Shown here piece after piece: positions 63,541-64,000 of a DNA stretch of 64,000 nt. Every line of letters starts with the position of its first letter. Position 1 is the first letter of the stretch. Under the pieces are notes generated by a model that had not been told where the DNA came from, ran no database searches, and was given only the letters and a program-made list of their open reading frames with translations. Source of the stretch: Pseudomonas sp. GM49 (lineage in GTDB: Bacteria > Pseudomonadota > Gammaproteobacteria > Pseudomonadales > Pseudomonadaceae); the NCBI RefSeq assembly GCF_000282355.1, contig NZ_AKJL01000038.1, positions 1 through 64,000 on the forward strand, written 5' to 3'. The position numbers were made by a program, and so were the translations under genes.

Positions 63541-64000
63541 ATGAAACGACTGATCAGCAGCTGTGTTCTTGCACTCAGTGGTACCGCTTTGCTGAGTGCC
63601 AGTGTCATGGCCGCCGAACCCGCCGCATGCCAGAACGTGCGCATGGGTGTGGTGAACTGGACCGACGTGATCGCGACCAGTGCCATGACCCAGGTATTGC
63701 TCGATGGCCTCGGCTACAGCACTAAACAAACCAGCGCCTCCCAGCAAATCATCTTCGCCGGGATCCGCGACCAGCGTCTGGATCTGTTCCTCGGCTACTG
63801 GAACCCGCTGATGACCCAGACCATCACTCCGTTCGTCGACGCCAACCAGGTCAAGGTGCTTGAAGCGCCAAGCCTGCAAGACGCCCGCGCGACCCTCGCC
63901 GTGCCGACCTACCTCGCCGACAAGGGCCTGAAAACCTTCGCTGACATCGCCAAATTCGAAAAAGAACTGGGCGGCAAGATCTACGGCATCGAGCCCGGCT
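63541..64000 (+). CDS. caiX: Choline/betaine/carnitine ABC transporter substrate-binding protein (partial)
   Basis: First 153 residues only; runs off the window. Signal peptide MKRLISSCVLALSGTALLSA to AEPAA, then OpuAC-type binding domain (RMGVVNWTDVIATSAMTQVL; FLGYWNPLMTQTITPFV), whose Trp residues form the quaternary-ammonium cage in known members. Located as PA5388 caiX, the carnitine-binding partner of a shared core transporter. Carnitine specificity is inferred from position beside cdhR. Confidence 0.88.
   Translation, partial: MKRLISSCVLALSGTALLSASVMAAEPAACQNVRMGVVNWTDVIATSAMTQVLLDGLGYSTKQTSASQQIIFAGIRDQRLDLFLGYWNPLMTQTITPFVDANQVKVLEAPSLQDARATLAVPTYLADKGLKTFADIAKFEKELGGKIYGIEPG

Overview
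The window looks like a chromosomal segment of a fluorescent pseudomonad (Pseudomonas fluorescens group). Three things point there. The DNA is GC-rich and carries many Pseudomonas-type REP sequences (core GAGCAAGCYCGCTCCCAC), mostly as inverted pairs. The glycine betaine genes keep the gene order known from P. aeruginosa PA5388-PA5421. The left part holds typical Pseudomonas housekeeping genes. No rRNA, tRNA, CRISPR array, insertion sequence or prophage was seen.

Left part (1-27.4 kb): bioF (cut by the window edge) and bioB, divergent from comF, then modE, a Tat-exported PhoX phosphatase, srkA, rarD, gcvR and malate synthase glcB. A more AT-rich patch (about 11.7-13.0 kb) carries a DMT-family transporter. 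Next are an orphan response regulator, a cNMP/CBS/DUF294 signalling protein co-transcribed with a DEDDh exonuclease, and a foxI-foxR-foxA-foxB-like iron uptake locus (sigma factor, anti-sigma factor, TonB receptor, PepSY protein, 59-residue membrane protein). A GST, a retropepsin-like exported protein, an acyltransferase, a DUF2780 protein and a fasciclin / ECF sigma / anti-sigma operon follow.

Right part (27.4-64 kb): the genes for stepwise demethylation of glycine betaine. gbcA and gbcB convert betaine to dimethylglycine. dgcA, dgcB and an etfAB-like pair convert dimethylglycine to sarcosine. soxB-D-A-G converts sarcosine to glycine. glyA (glycine to serine), purU (formyl-THF to formate), fdhA (formaldehyde to formate) and ltaE handle the products. 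A DUF5943 protein and a dipeptidase-family protein lead into dgcAB. A carnitine-type AraC regulator (cdhR-like) and a caiX-like substrate-binding protein, cut by the window edge, lie at the right end. A toxin-antitoxin pair sits nearby.

An accessory block (42.8-52.6 kb) separates gbcA from the etf/dgc genes. It holds a GMC oxidoreductase fused to an alpha/beta-hydrolase with an apparent Cys nucleophile, a di-heme cytochrome c membrane protein, a metallophosphoesterase, a candidate 40-residue basic protein, a double-DTG aspartyl-protease-like protein, and a non-coding array of diverged repeats each centred on a perfect DnaA box (TTATCCACA). Eight perfect DnaA boxes lie within 49.87-54.20 kb, far from any visible replication gene. 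This cluster and the GMC/hydrolase/cytochrome operon are the most unusual things in the window.
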